Positions 11,447 through 21,767 of a DNA stretch of 64,000 nucleotides are shown here, in pieces. Source of the stretch: Selaginella tamariscina (taxonomy: Eukaryota > Streptophyta > Lycopodiopsida > Selaginellales > Selaginellaceae); assembly GCA_003024785.1 (NCBI GenBank), contig PUQB01000665.1, forward strand, positions 1 to 64,000, read 5' to 3'. Position 1 is the first letter of the stretch. Each line of letters begins with the position of its first letter. Made by a program: the position numbers and the translations under genes. Below the pieces are notes generated by a model, which worked only from the letters and a program-made list of their open reading frames with translations, ran no database searches and was not told the DNA's origin.

Positions 11447-12860
11447 CCTTGGCATACGGATTGTATATTACAGATGGGGATATATGTGTTCAGCATTCTT
11501 GCTCTCTACCTACTTGAAGCAAGGAGAAGAGATCACTATTTAATGTTGCTTCATCATTCTGTAGCACTTACCTTACTTTATATGTACGGTCTGTGGCAGG
11601 TTGGCATGGTAGTCATTGGTGTCTGACGTGCTTCTAGAAGTGTGCAAACCATAGTTACAAACACGAACACTGAACATTAACATGAGCCTCAGATTCCAAG
11701 AACCGACCACAAAACACGATCACGGCTCACGATGGCTCACGAATATTCTAGTGAATATTCTAGCTCGTACACAATCAATAATAAAATAAACCTTAATTAA
11801 TTAATAAATATAAAACTCAAAGAAATAATATGTATTTAAAGAAACATATACATGCCAAATTATAATAACATTAACCTTAAAAAGTATTTTTTATCATATA
11901 TAAGCTGGTTGTCAAAACCTTTCTTATAAATATGCTGCATTCTTCAAAAAAAAAATAAAATAAAAATAAATACATCATATACGTGTCTAGCTTATATAAG
12001 AATATATTTGGATATGTTGTACATATTATCTAAAACTCCACGTTTTTACATGTTGTAGTTTAAATTTTATATAAATATATATGTGTGTGTGTTTATAAGT
12101 ATTCTCATACATATATATGCAAATGTATATATACAAATGTACATGATATATATACAAAATTACCACTGTCGCGAAAAAGGATGCTTTCACAGTGTTGGAT
12201 TGCTGCGCCATGCTTGTTGTGCCTTGGATTGCTGCTGCTATTCCTGTGTGATGCCATGCGCCCTAAAAGAATATTCTACTAGTATATTCAATCAAGAATA
12301 TTCTAAATAATGTTTATGTTACAAACATGGACCGTGATCTCGGCTGTGGTCGCTGGTATCACGGCCGTGTTCGTAACATGACACATTGTTCACAAACACG
12401 GCCGTAGGAACACGACCCATGGCCATGTTCGTGAAACACGGTGAACACAGCCGGGATCCCGGCCGTGTCGTAACTATGGGGCAAACTCATCCACTTTGTA
12501 TATGCGACTACCTATGACTATGGCATGTTACACATTCTACGTCATCCAGTGGGTAGGGTTTCGAATCATAATGTTTTCGTGGTTCGTCCTCTCAATCTCC
12601 CTGTAAGTTTAATATTTAAACTCTATTTAAAACACGTGATAAACTAGTTAAAACACACTTCAAATATGTGCATGTATATAAACAGTAGTTATATCTTTTA
12701 TTATTGTAGCAATTTCAACAAATGAAGAGATTATCCATTCTTGTTTACGTTCTTTAATTACTTTCTTCTCATGCTTCTGACGGCGAGTTTTGTGTGGCAA
12801 TACTACATCCTTAAAGCTGCTCTCAAGTTTATTTCAAACAAACAATGGACAACTTAAAGT
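11447..12860 (+). pseudogene. LAG1-type ceramide synthase (TLC domain) relic, split by an insertion
   Basis: The exon starting after acceptor TTTGCAG at 11447 reads LQMGIYVFSILALYLLEARR then RDHYLMLLHHSVALTLLYMY. This is the TLC-domain core with its conserved His-His. It breaks at 11649 and resumes at 12487; removing the inserted element and one target copy gives SDVLLEVCKLIHFVYATT, the conserved post-HH segment. Later pieces (YVIQWVGFRIIMFSWFVL to donor GTAAGT at about 12603; FNYFLLMLLTASFVW from 12710) match the last TLC helices. In the intact family this ER membrane enzyme acylates sphingoid bases to ceramide. At least one frameshift and the insertion make it a pseudogene. Confidence 0.8.
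11650..12478. mobile_element. Non-autonomous hAT-like element inserted in the ceramide synthase exon
   Basis: The 829-bp insertion has short terminal inverted repeats (CATAGTTACA at the left, GTAACTATG at the right). It is flanked by an 8-bp duplication with one mismatch: GTGCAAAC at 11642-11649 and GGGCAAAC at 12479-12486. An 8-bp duplication is typical of hAT elements. The ends are rich in CACGGCC/GGCCGTG palindromes (12330-12470) and in GAATATTC motifs. There is no transposase ORF, so it would depend on one in trans. Removing it restores an uninterrupted reading across the exon. Confidence 0.8.
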
Positions 12861-13022
12861 TAAGTATCTAATTATTTACCTTCTTTTTCCAAATTGATCG
12901 ATCCTTGAGTAGGATCATGCGCATACATGTTTTTACTAATGTTTTCTTTTCCCAGACATATATTTTCATCCTGGACTTAATATCAAGTTTTACTTATTGA
13001 AAGGACTTGTGTGGGTCTCTAT

Positions 13023-14325
13023 GGGGCTATTCGCACTTAAACTTATCCTAATATTAAAGTCATTTTTAAGTGTTTTTTCTATTCGCACAAGCACTTTATT
13101 TTAAGTACACGTACTTACCCGTTTTTTAAAGTTTTTTTCTTAAGTATTCTAAGTTCGCACATCTGTACTTAAAATTTAGTACTTCCCTTAAATTTAAGTT
13201 TTTAGACCAATTTTTAAGTGACGGGGTGGGGGGGTCATTTTAATTTTAAGAATTCACTTCAAAAATATTCCAAAATGATTTTAATGAAATAAATTCGCAC
13301 CAAGTGTTGGCGCTCGCGGGAAATGTTTTTTAGCAAATTGCAGGATTTACAGGGATTTTTTGTGAAGTTTGAGGACCGCATTTATGGCGGACGATGGTAA
13401 TAAAAGAAGAGTGGAGAATTTAGAGAAGGAAGAAGAGAATTTTTTGGTAGGGTTTGCTGAATCACCAATGGCGCCTGGAAGATCAACCAACCCTTGGATT
13501 TGGGGGAACTTGTGGAGGCACAGGAGGGTGAGCTAGCGGCCCAAGAGCTAGGCTTGGAGCAAGCATCAATGCAGGCCGTGGATTTGAGTATGCTGGAGCT
13601 GGGTGTGGACCAAGTGCGGAGCTTGATGGTGCAGGTCGGGATCTCAACACGGTAGAGCTAGAGGAGGGCACGGAGCTCCACGACTTCAAAGACTCGGCTA
13701 TTTTCAGAACTTGTAAGTTTCATTTCTTTAGGGTAGAGGTTGCTTGAAGTTTGAGTCGTTAGGTGTTTGTTAGGATGTGGAGGACCAGGAAGATGATGAG
13801 GAGCTTCCTCGATGAAGAGGAAACACACTCGAGGGTGATGATGGTGGTGAGTTTGTGGATACCTCTAGGTTTTGTAACTGCTCCAGCAAAAAGAAGTCGA
13901 GGAAAAAACTGGAAATGGGAGGACACAGCGGTGCTGATTGACCTCATGAGGGAGGATTACTTAGCCAAGATCCAAGAGGATGCTAGGGACATCCAAGAGA
14001 ACCTCACCGACTTTCTCTGTTTGCGTTCTTATTGAATATTTCAAATACTCCCGGGAAATGAAAATTTGAATTTTAAGTTTTTTTATAAGTATGTAAATGT
14101 AAGTTGTTTATGCAAATGATAAGTACGTGATGTGTGAATGGACTTGTATTTTAGCTGAAAAATGTATGTTATAAAACTAAGGTACGTGGGAATAGAAAAC
14201 ATCTTAAATCTTTACTTAAATGTTTAAGTGTGCTTTTAAGTTTTATACGTGCGAACATGAAGTTCTTAAAATTTTAAGCGAGTAACTTTAAAATTTTAAG
14301 ATTAAGTTCATGTGCGAATAGCCCC
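13023..14325. mobile_element. PIF/Harbinger-like element with terminal inverted repeats
   Basis: The left end GGGGCTATTCGCAC (13023-13036) is inverted at 14312-14325 (GTGCGAATAGCCCC). Both flanks carry TAT, a possible 3-bp target duplication. Subterminal regions repeat TTCGCAC and ACTTAAA motifs in both orientations (13030-13220 and 14200-14310). A GGGGCT-type terminus, a 3-bp duplication and an internal MYB/SANT-like ORF all point to PIF/Harbinger, whose second ORF encodes such a protein. No DDE transposase is visible, so this is probably a deletion derivative. Confidence 0.7.
13384..14033 (+). pseudogene. MYB/SANT-like (trihelix-type) ORF of the Harbinger-like element
   Basis: An ATG at 13384 opens an acidic N-terminal stretch (MADDGNKRRVENLEKEEENF). 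The next part reads best after a frameshift as GELVEAQEGELAAQELGLEQ. Donor GTAAGT near 13711 and a second part from about 13773 give DVEDQEDDEELP. The final part, KRSRGKNWKWEDTAVLIDLM then REDYLAKIQED, looks like the first helix of a MYB/SANT-like domain, ending in a stop at 14033-14035. Only this start of the domain is preserved. The role in the family is to bind element ends and assist the transposase. Confidence 0.5.
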
Positions 14326-14851
14326 TATGTGTGTGTGTTTGAGAGAGAGAGAGAGAGAGAACAACAAATATATTTAAAAACTGAATATTATTGATCAGAT
14401 TTAAGTTCTTATTAATAGAGAGAAGAGAAATGGGAAAAGCCACGATAGCTTGCTTGCTAACAAAATCACTTATCCGTACCATAATGCCATACCAGCTTGC
14501 ATGGTTGTGCAATATTCAGCTCCAAGGACTTCTTAATATGCAGGGTTTAAAAGGCACACAGGTTCTCTACACAGAAAAGCATACTCTCTAGATAATCACC
14601 CAGCAACAGGTATGGGTCTCTCTCTCTACCTACCCCCCCCCCCCCCACCCCCACCATGTTTGTCAAGAAAATGCTGTGGATTCACATGCTGTGGTACCGC
14701 ACTCTTTGTTTGGGGCAAGTATAAAACCCAAGGTTGAGCATGCTTGATACAACACAGTGCTCCAGGCCGCTGCCCTCTATACATATACATGCATATAAGT
14801 GATCACACACACACACACAAGTTTTATGTGTGTATTGAGAGCTTGTTCTCA

Positions 14852-14996
14852 GGCAACAAACAAGTGAGTCAAAAGCACCAGTGAAGAAAATTCTACATTC
14901 ATTGCCACCAGAGAAGATTGAGATGTTCAAGTCCCTGGACAAGTGTGCAGAAAATAACATCCTCACATTTCTAAAGCCAGTAGAGAAATGTTGGCA
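14852..14996 (+). pseudogene. Stearoyl-ACP (acyl-ACP) desaturase exon fragment
   Basis: After acceptor TTCTCAG at 14845-14851 an open reading gives [20 protein letters not shown] followed by [12 protein letters not shown]. This is the highly conserved start of the mature plastid acyl-ACP desaturase (the PP-KIE-FKSL and [10 protein letters not shown] region). The diiron ligands lie further downstream in the family and are absent here. The reading runs into TA-repeat sequence at about 15000. No other exon is visible, so this is an isolated fragment. Confidence 0.75.
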
Positions 14997-15211
14997 AATA
15001 TATACATATATCATACATATGTGTGTGTGTGATTATAATATTTTGATTTTGTAACTTCATCTATACTATAAAAAGAATATTGAAAATTTGAACTGTAACA
15101 GGCACACACAATACACACATAGCTGCCTCTCACTTTCATTTTTGAACTAACCTAACCAAAAGAATATGCCAAGTATATTGTACTAATCTTAAGTATATTG
15201 TACTATAAATA

Positions 15212-16145
15212 ATGCTCAAGCATCTATTAGTACAAGAGGACGAAGTAATTAAAATTCCCTACCGAATCAGGTTGATGTGTGGAGTTGTTACTACTATAAA
15301 TTGTTTAGTTCGTAGGCTTGATCACACAATCAATAGGTGGTTAGTTGATGCTATGGAGCAGCAAGCTCTGATCCAAACAAGGATGGTATATGTTCCAAAG
15401 ACGTGGTTGTCTGCCGTGACAAGAATATCGGATCTATTACAAGAAGAATTGTTGTAGTGCACAATTCATTACTATGGTGGAGGATTTGCAGTTTTATCTC
15501 CAGACTTCATTAGCTATGATTTTTGTAAGAGATTGGCAGCCAAGGTTCCATGCGTGGTTGTTTCAGTAAACTATCGGCGTTCTCCAGAGTACAAGTACCC
15601 AACTGCTCATGAAGATAGTTATGAAGCCTTACAATGGATTCAGACTACTGACCAGCTTCTATATCGGCCAACCTGAATTGCTGCTTTTTATGTGGAGACA
15701 GTGCCGGGGTAACATTGTCCATCACGTAGGATTAAGGGCTTCATGATTCAAATTTGAAGATCACTATACGTGGACATATTCTTCTCTTTGGTAGAGAAGA
15801 AAGAACATGACAGAGATAATATGTATATTTATTTTAAATATTGCCTAAACTAGGTGAAGCTGAATAATGCACCCATTGTGACTATGGAGAATGCAGATTG
15901 ACATTGGGCAGCTTACCTACCAAAGGGAGAAAATCGAGATCACCCAGTTGCAAATGTGTTTGGACCGAGAGCAAAGAAAATCGATAAGGTGAAACTACCA
16001 CCTTCACTTGTTATTATAGGTGGGCTAGATATGTTAAGGGATTGGCAAGTGAGATATGTACAAGCTGCTCCAAGCTGGTAAACCATGCCAAATGCAGTTT
16101 TACAAGGAACCATTTCACACGATTCATCTATATCCATTTTGTGAT
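15212..16145 (+). pseudogene. Class III carboxylesterase (CXE/GID1-like alpha/beta hydrolase), broken
   Basis: The N-terminus (15212-15457) reads IPYRIRLMCGVVTTINCLVR and DHTINRWLVDAMEQ, like CXE18-type plant esterases. The oxyanion-hole motif appears as HYYGGGF at about 15464-15484, then VVVSVNYRRSPEYKYPTAHE. The nucleophile elbow GDSAG is present near 15698, followed by a 1-bp frameshift. A further part from 15856 gives NRDHPVANVFGP, PPSLVIIGGLDMLRDWQVRY (the catalytic Asp region) and a His-containing end. In-frame stops at about 15455, 15675, 15900 and 16080 and the frameshift disable it. It is more like CXE than the gibberellin receptor GID1. Confidence 0.8.
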
Positions 16146-16149
16146 AAGA

Positions 16150-17067
16150 TATCTGTTATTTTATTAATGGGTTAGACAAATAAATCATTTTATGATTTGG
16201 AATTTATCTTAATAAACATCGAGATTGTGGAGTCACATATAATAAATATTTAATAGAAATTTACATGATAAAGATGTTTATGAGATTGTTTCACTTAAGA
16301 AAATCACTTAAATATGTTTTAACCTATTTTATTTTTACTTTATATTAAAATTTATCATTAAAATTATTTAATTTTAGCTTATCAAAATCTGATTTAAATT
16401 TAAATATGTAAAATGTGTATTTAAAAATTTTGGGTGAAAATTTCAAATTAAATAAAATCAATATTTAATAAGAATAATAAATTTTGAATTTTATTAAACA
16501 GTAAATCTTAAACATATGTAATGCATAATTGTATATATAATTTAAACTTATGTGGATATATATAGAATATAGTTATATGTATTATCTTTTAAATGTAAAA
16601 ATTGTGAAATTTGGTATTATTCTTTTAAATTTATATTTAGATTTAAATTGTAACAGACAGCTATAGTAATTAGTATTTTAGTAATGCATTGAATTGTTTT
16701 AACTTCTTTCAACTAAAAAGTGGGTTTAATGTTACTTTATCTGATTATCAAGCGACAAGATAACCCGCCTTAAATAAATTTAAATACATCATATACATAA
16801 TATTTATCATACATATATGATTTATATTTCATTTCTCATTAATAATACTTTAATGATTTATATAAAAATATATACATATATCTTAAATTTATATTACAGT
16901 GAAACATAAAGCATGTTTAAATTAGGTTTAAGAACATTTAAAAGATATAACTGTACCCACACACACCACACACACGTGTATACATACTTACATACGCACT
17001 TCAAGACAGGTAATACTCCAGCTTACCAAGTTAATACCAACCAATCCGGACCTCTATACACTCAGGC
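16150..17067. other. AT-rich spacer without recognisable genes
   Basis: This is long A/T-rich sequence with poly-A/T patches and TATATA runs. No exon-like island, no repeat shared with other parts of the window and no RNA gene were seen. Confidence 0.6.
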
Positions 17068-17073
17068 AACATA

Positions 17074-17122
<49 letters not shown>

Positions 17123-17125
17123 ACT
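17068..17125. repeat. (CT)n-(CA)n compound microsatellite
   Basis: A run of CT dinucleotides passes directly into a run of CA dinucleotides. Similar compound runs occur at 14338-14360, 17786-17826, 18586-18640 and 18720-18745. They create Ser/Leu/His/Thr-rich spurious reading frames. Confidence 0.9.
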
Positions 17126-17486
17126 CTTTCCTCTTCATCATGGGGCTAATGCAAAGGTACACAGCTTCTGCATTGGCCTAACCAAAGTCTTGTCAGTGTT
17201 TAGTTAAAACTTCTCAATTTTTAACTTCAATATAATTATATGCCAGTGAAATTATTTTAAAAACATTCCTCAACTCAATAAAGGTTGATGTGCATTATAG
17301 TCGATTAGTTAATGTAATGTATTTTTGTTGCTGGTAGGCAGTTTAAAAATAAATTACATGGAATATATTAATATGGTCTGATATGCCAACACGCGCGCGC
17401 ACACACACACACTGTAGATGGAACTTAACAAATGCATATGTGAAGAGAAAAAAAAAGAAAAAATGTGACAAAGAAAAAGAAACTTT

Positions 17487-17680
17487 AGTCTACTAGACAG
17501 CTAAAGACTGAATACAAATAATGAAACCAACACTTGAGAGACTGCAAACTAATCCCAATCTCAGCCGCAAGCTGCTCCTGTCTCTCCTTTGGAACATTCC
17601 CAATTATCCAGTTTGCCTCCTTTGCAGCCGCTTCTAACAAATTGAACCAAAGTAAATAATGTTCTGTATAACAATTAAGG
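17487..17680 (-). pseudogene. Homeodomain-like helix-turn-helix fragment
   Basis: On the minus strand the reading LLEAAAKEANWIIGNVPKER then QEQLAAEIGISLQSLKCWF follows a homeodomain pattern. There is a helix, a Pro-containing loop, a second helix (Glu-Gln-Leu-Ala), a Gly-Ile-Ser turn, and a recognition helix with the near-invariant Trp-Phe. The usual Asn and basic residues after WF are absent (HYLYS), so DNA binding would be impaired. Flanking exons are not visible. It could also be another HTH family. Confidence 0.4.
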
Positions 17681-17689
17681 CCCATATCA

Positions 17690-18587
17690 CTATAGGCTTT
17701 GAAAGTTCTGTATAACATTCGAGGCCTTCTGGAAAGAACAAAGGACAACGGTGTTTTGTATAATATGTTATGAATACGTTATATACTCTCCCTCTCTCTT
17801 CTCTCTCTCTCTCACGCACACACACCCAAAGAAACTGGAACCAGTGAAACCATGGATGGAGAACAATGGAAGCAACCATTACCAGAGCACAACAGCGGTA
17901 CAGTTACGGAGGCTCCTCACCACAGCCAGTTACTATTACGTGCAATAAAGATATAATGTGTACTCATTTGTTAAGTGACAAGCGGAAAACAATGAAGCAT
18001 AGTACTAATTCAATGTATGCTAATGCAGTTAAGATTTCTATACATTGAAATTTTGTAATAATAAATAATTATTTTGGTTTTTATTAAGTAGCACTTAACA
18101 TAACGATTATAGGTTTCGAAAAACTTAATCAATTTCATATTTATTTCTTAAAATTATAAAATTTGATTATGATTTGTCACCAGAAATTAAAACTTTGATT
18201 CTTGCATTATGAAAAGATTTAAGGAAGCAATGTACATTACCTCTTGAACACATGCACCTGCAATAGACTGTGTGTGCGTGTGCGTGCGCACATGGGTGTG
18301 TGTGTGTGTGTGGTGTTTGTGTGTGTTTCATTGCATTTTAATACACATTCGAACCGACATACATATATAGGTACATTGCTCACGCACGCAGACACACTTA
18401 CCTCGCATATAAACGTACACAAACTCATTAATGCAAATCTCCAGCCAAAATATATATATACATATTAATCAACTAGATATTTCTTTGTACGTGTGTGAGA
18501 AAATTATCTGTATGTATGTTGTGAGAAAAAGAAATCTCTAATTCTCAGAAATTTAGAAGTTAGTTCATGTTGCGTACCTGTCCCTGT

Positions 18588-18636
<49 letters not shown>

Positions 18637-20545
18637 TAAACACCTTCCGGGTATATCACATAGTATCTGCACACTATAGACGATCTTTATACTTTCAAGT
18701 CCAATGTGCACGCAACGCACACGCGCGCGCGCACACACACACACAACACACCAACACCAGTAAGTACATATTACGTATGTTCTAGGGTGCGTGATTCTTA
18801 CCAGGTAGAAAGTCCAATTTGTCATCAACTTAAAAAGATCAAATTTTATACAACCATTGAGTTAATATGTTATTTTAATTTATTTAAGTTAGTTTTTTCT
18901 TTTATTTTTTAATATATAATGAAACAGAAGCCCAGGATGATTCCCATGGAAAACATTAAAATAAAACCATATTTTAAATTTTAATTTGTATTATGTGAGA
19001 AGTAACATGCTTGTATATTGTATATTGAAAAAATGATATATTTTATCTTGTATATTGCATATTTAAAATAATAAATACATCATTTCTTCAATTATATTCA
19101 ATAGAAAATTCAGTATTTTATTATTTTTAATAATTTAAATTTTTTCTAAACAGTGTTAACAAGGTAACAATATATAGTTTTCCTCGGTCCTTGAAGTTCT
19201 ATATATTCTTTATCATAGACAGGAGTATAATTTATAATGAATTTTTATAATAATAATTTATCATTCGTAAATAGCATCTAGCATTTAAATACTTATCAGA
19301 TTAAGTGTTATACTTTTTATCAGCTTCTCCTCTGGTGTTAAAGAGGTAATGTACATTGCTTCGTTAGATCAAAATTTATGATTTTCTAGAATCAAATTTT
19401 GAAATAAATATGAAATTGATTAAGTCTTGAAAAACCTCCAGTCATTATACTTAATAAAACTTGTTTGAATGAATTTTAGCTAACCAATCATTATCTTAAA
19501 AGAATAGTAAAAACTAAAAACTAAAAAATTATTTATTAATTTGAAATTTCAATGTACATGACAACCAGTTTAAATATTATAGATTCATATATTTATAATT
19601 TAGATTTTACAATGTACAATATTAAAGCTATTTAAACTGTGAAACTGTTCTTACATTTACATAGCTAATGAACCATAAATGTCCTTAGTCTTAATGCATT
19701 AATATTAAAATTCCAATGCATACTAATATAGAATTGTGTGTGTCCATTTACATTAATGCTAGTAATCACTCATATGGACGAGAAAGGGAAAAGCATCTAT
19801 AATATAAATTAAATATACACAAGTTATGGAGGTTTCTCACCACGGGCAGTTACTGTTGCTTGCAAAAAAGATATATAATAAAGCACACACATACGGACGT
19901 GTATACACACGGTGTGTATTCATTTTCAGGTTTTCATAGCCGAGGCATATCAACACACTGTCTCGTTTAGTACAGAGGGGATGGAACATGGTTTGCATAA
20001 AAAGCCTTTTGCCCCCTCACAAGCAACGTCATAACCTAGATAAAGACCTAGATAACATCACAAGTCTCATGCGCATTGGAATATTTTATGTGCTATAGAC
20101 TTAAAAATATTATTTATGAATTTATATCATATGTACAGAGTTTAAATATTATAAATAGAATTATAAATTATTAATTTAATGTGCATTTTGTGGTTACGTA
20201 CCTTATCTATAATATGTATAAATTTGAAGTTGCCGTGCATTATCTTATATTAATAAGTTTATTGTGTGTCTGTCTATCCTACTGTCACCCTAAATCTTAA
20301 CGCACGTGGCCTTCTCCAATGGTCACGTGACCTAGCCACTAAATCCATTTATATATATATTAGGTAAAGCAGGGATAAACTCAAGTGTCTATGTATAGTT
20401 CTATACACAGATATACACTATATATTAATAGAAAAGCATGTGTATATAAAAATTATGTATGAGAGAGATTAAAAGAAACCCGTAAGAGGGTTATGATTTG
20501 TGTGAGAAAGAGAGCACAAGTAAGATAATAACATTAATAAAAGGG
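17690..20545. other. AT-rich region with microsatellites, no supported gene
   Basis: Two short similar islands (17880-17950 and 19815-19875) share the text TCACCACAGCCAGTTACT/TCACCACGGGCAGTTACT and may be copies of one old exon or repeat. The CA/GT and GA runs at 18255-18330, 18586-18640 and 18700-18745 are prominent. A further island at 19930-20060 has moderate GC but no clear coding signature. Confidence 0.5.
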
Positions 20546-20760
20546 TCAGGACGATTGTGTGTGTGAAAGAGAGAGATGTATTATTACATATAGATGATTA
20601 GGCATTTGTGTATGTATGTGTGTGTAAGAGAAAGATATACATATAAATGATTAGGTAGCTGTGGGTGTGTGTGCAAGAGAGAGATGTATTACTGCATATA
20701 AATGATTAGGCAGTTGTGTATGTGTGTGTGTGGGAGAGAGATGTATCACACTCTTTAGAG
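20545..20760. repeat. Minisatellite, unit about 55-65 bp
   Basis: Three to four imperfect units each contain AAATGATTAGGCAGTTGTGT, a GT run, and a GAGAGAGATGTATTA segment. The reverse-strand open frame at 20651-20860 is a by-product. Confidence 0.75.
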
Positions 20761-21767
20761 AGGGAAGCGAGTAACACTGTACAACAATGTTAAGATGAGG
20801 GTCAAGATGATTAATAAGAAAGAGTGTAATAGCATTATTTATAACTTGATAAAAAGGCAATTTATTTATGAAAAGGCCATTATTCTATTCAATTAGGTGA
20901 CTTGTGATTTACTTAAGCCCAATATTCCATAAGCAACAACTATGATAGAAGTATAACATTGCAATACGTGTGTGTGTGAGAGAGCAGGTAATATTCAATA
21001 TAATGTTGATATGAGAGCCATGATAATTACATAACTATGTATGCGTGAGAATCATATTATATAATAACATGAATACATATATGTACATATATCAAATATT
21101 GAGAAGGGATAACTTAACAATTAGGAATGGTCCATTAAATAATTAAGCCTATCAACAGTGGGTATGTGTAATAATATTATAATATATTTTAAGAATATAT
21201 TAATATCTAATAAATAAATTAAATAGTTATTTTTACATTAAAACATATATAAACACACTAAAATAAGTTAACTAAATATAATGTGTTGTATAATATATAT
21301 AAGTTGTGTTTCTTTTACTAACTTTTATATTATATATTATATAAATGAATTATTTTAATACACAAGTAATCTTCAATTCTTTCATTATTTATTATGTTTT
21401 TTTTACAAAGAGAATAATAAATAAAATGCACTAAATGTAGGAGTCCTTTAACAAAGAAGTAACTATTTATCACCATTATAAAAAAGTTGTGTGTATATGC
21501 AATATTGTATGTGTTTTAAAATTTTAAATACATACAAGTATGAAACAATTACAAAAATTAATGCTAATGCACTAAGTTATAAAGCTCGTTGTTACAACAT
21601 GATATTTTCAAGTGGATTTACAACAATGGTAATTGATAAATTATTGATTTATGAGTAATGAATTTTTAAAAATTAACAATATTATTCATATTGATAAGTT
21701 TGAAACATTATTAAAAATATTATAATTTTAAAAATAACGATCACAGTTTAAAGATTCCAGTAGGTAC
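20761..21767. other. AT-rich spacer
   Basis: Nothing gene-like is visible here, only AT-rich sequence with short GT runs. It lies immediately 3' of the MADS-box copy 1 stop codon and probably includes its 3' untranslated region and terminator. I see no specific signal beyond AATAAA-like words. Confidence 0.4.

Noticed and set aside
15212-16145. Gibberellin receptor GID1
   Set aside because: The N-terminus and the catalytic His/Asp region are of the carboxylesterase (CXE) type, and the gene is broken. A receptor role is not supported.
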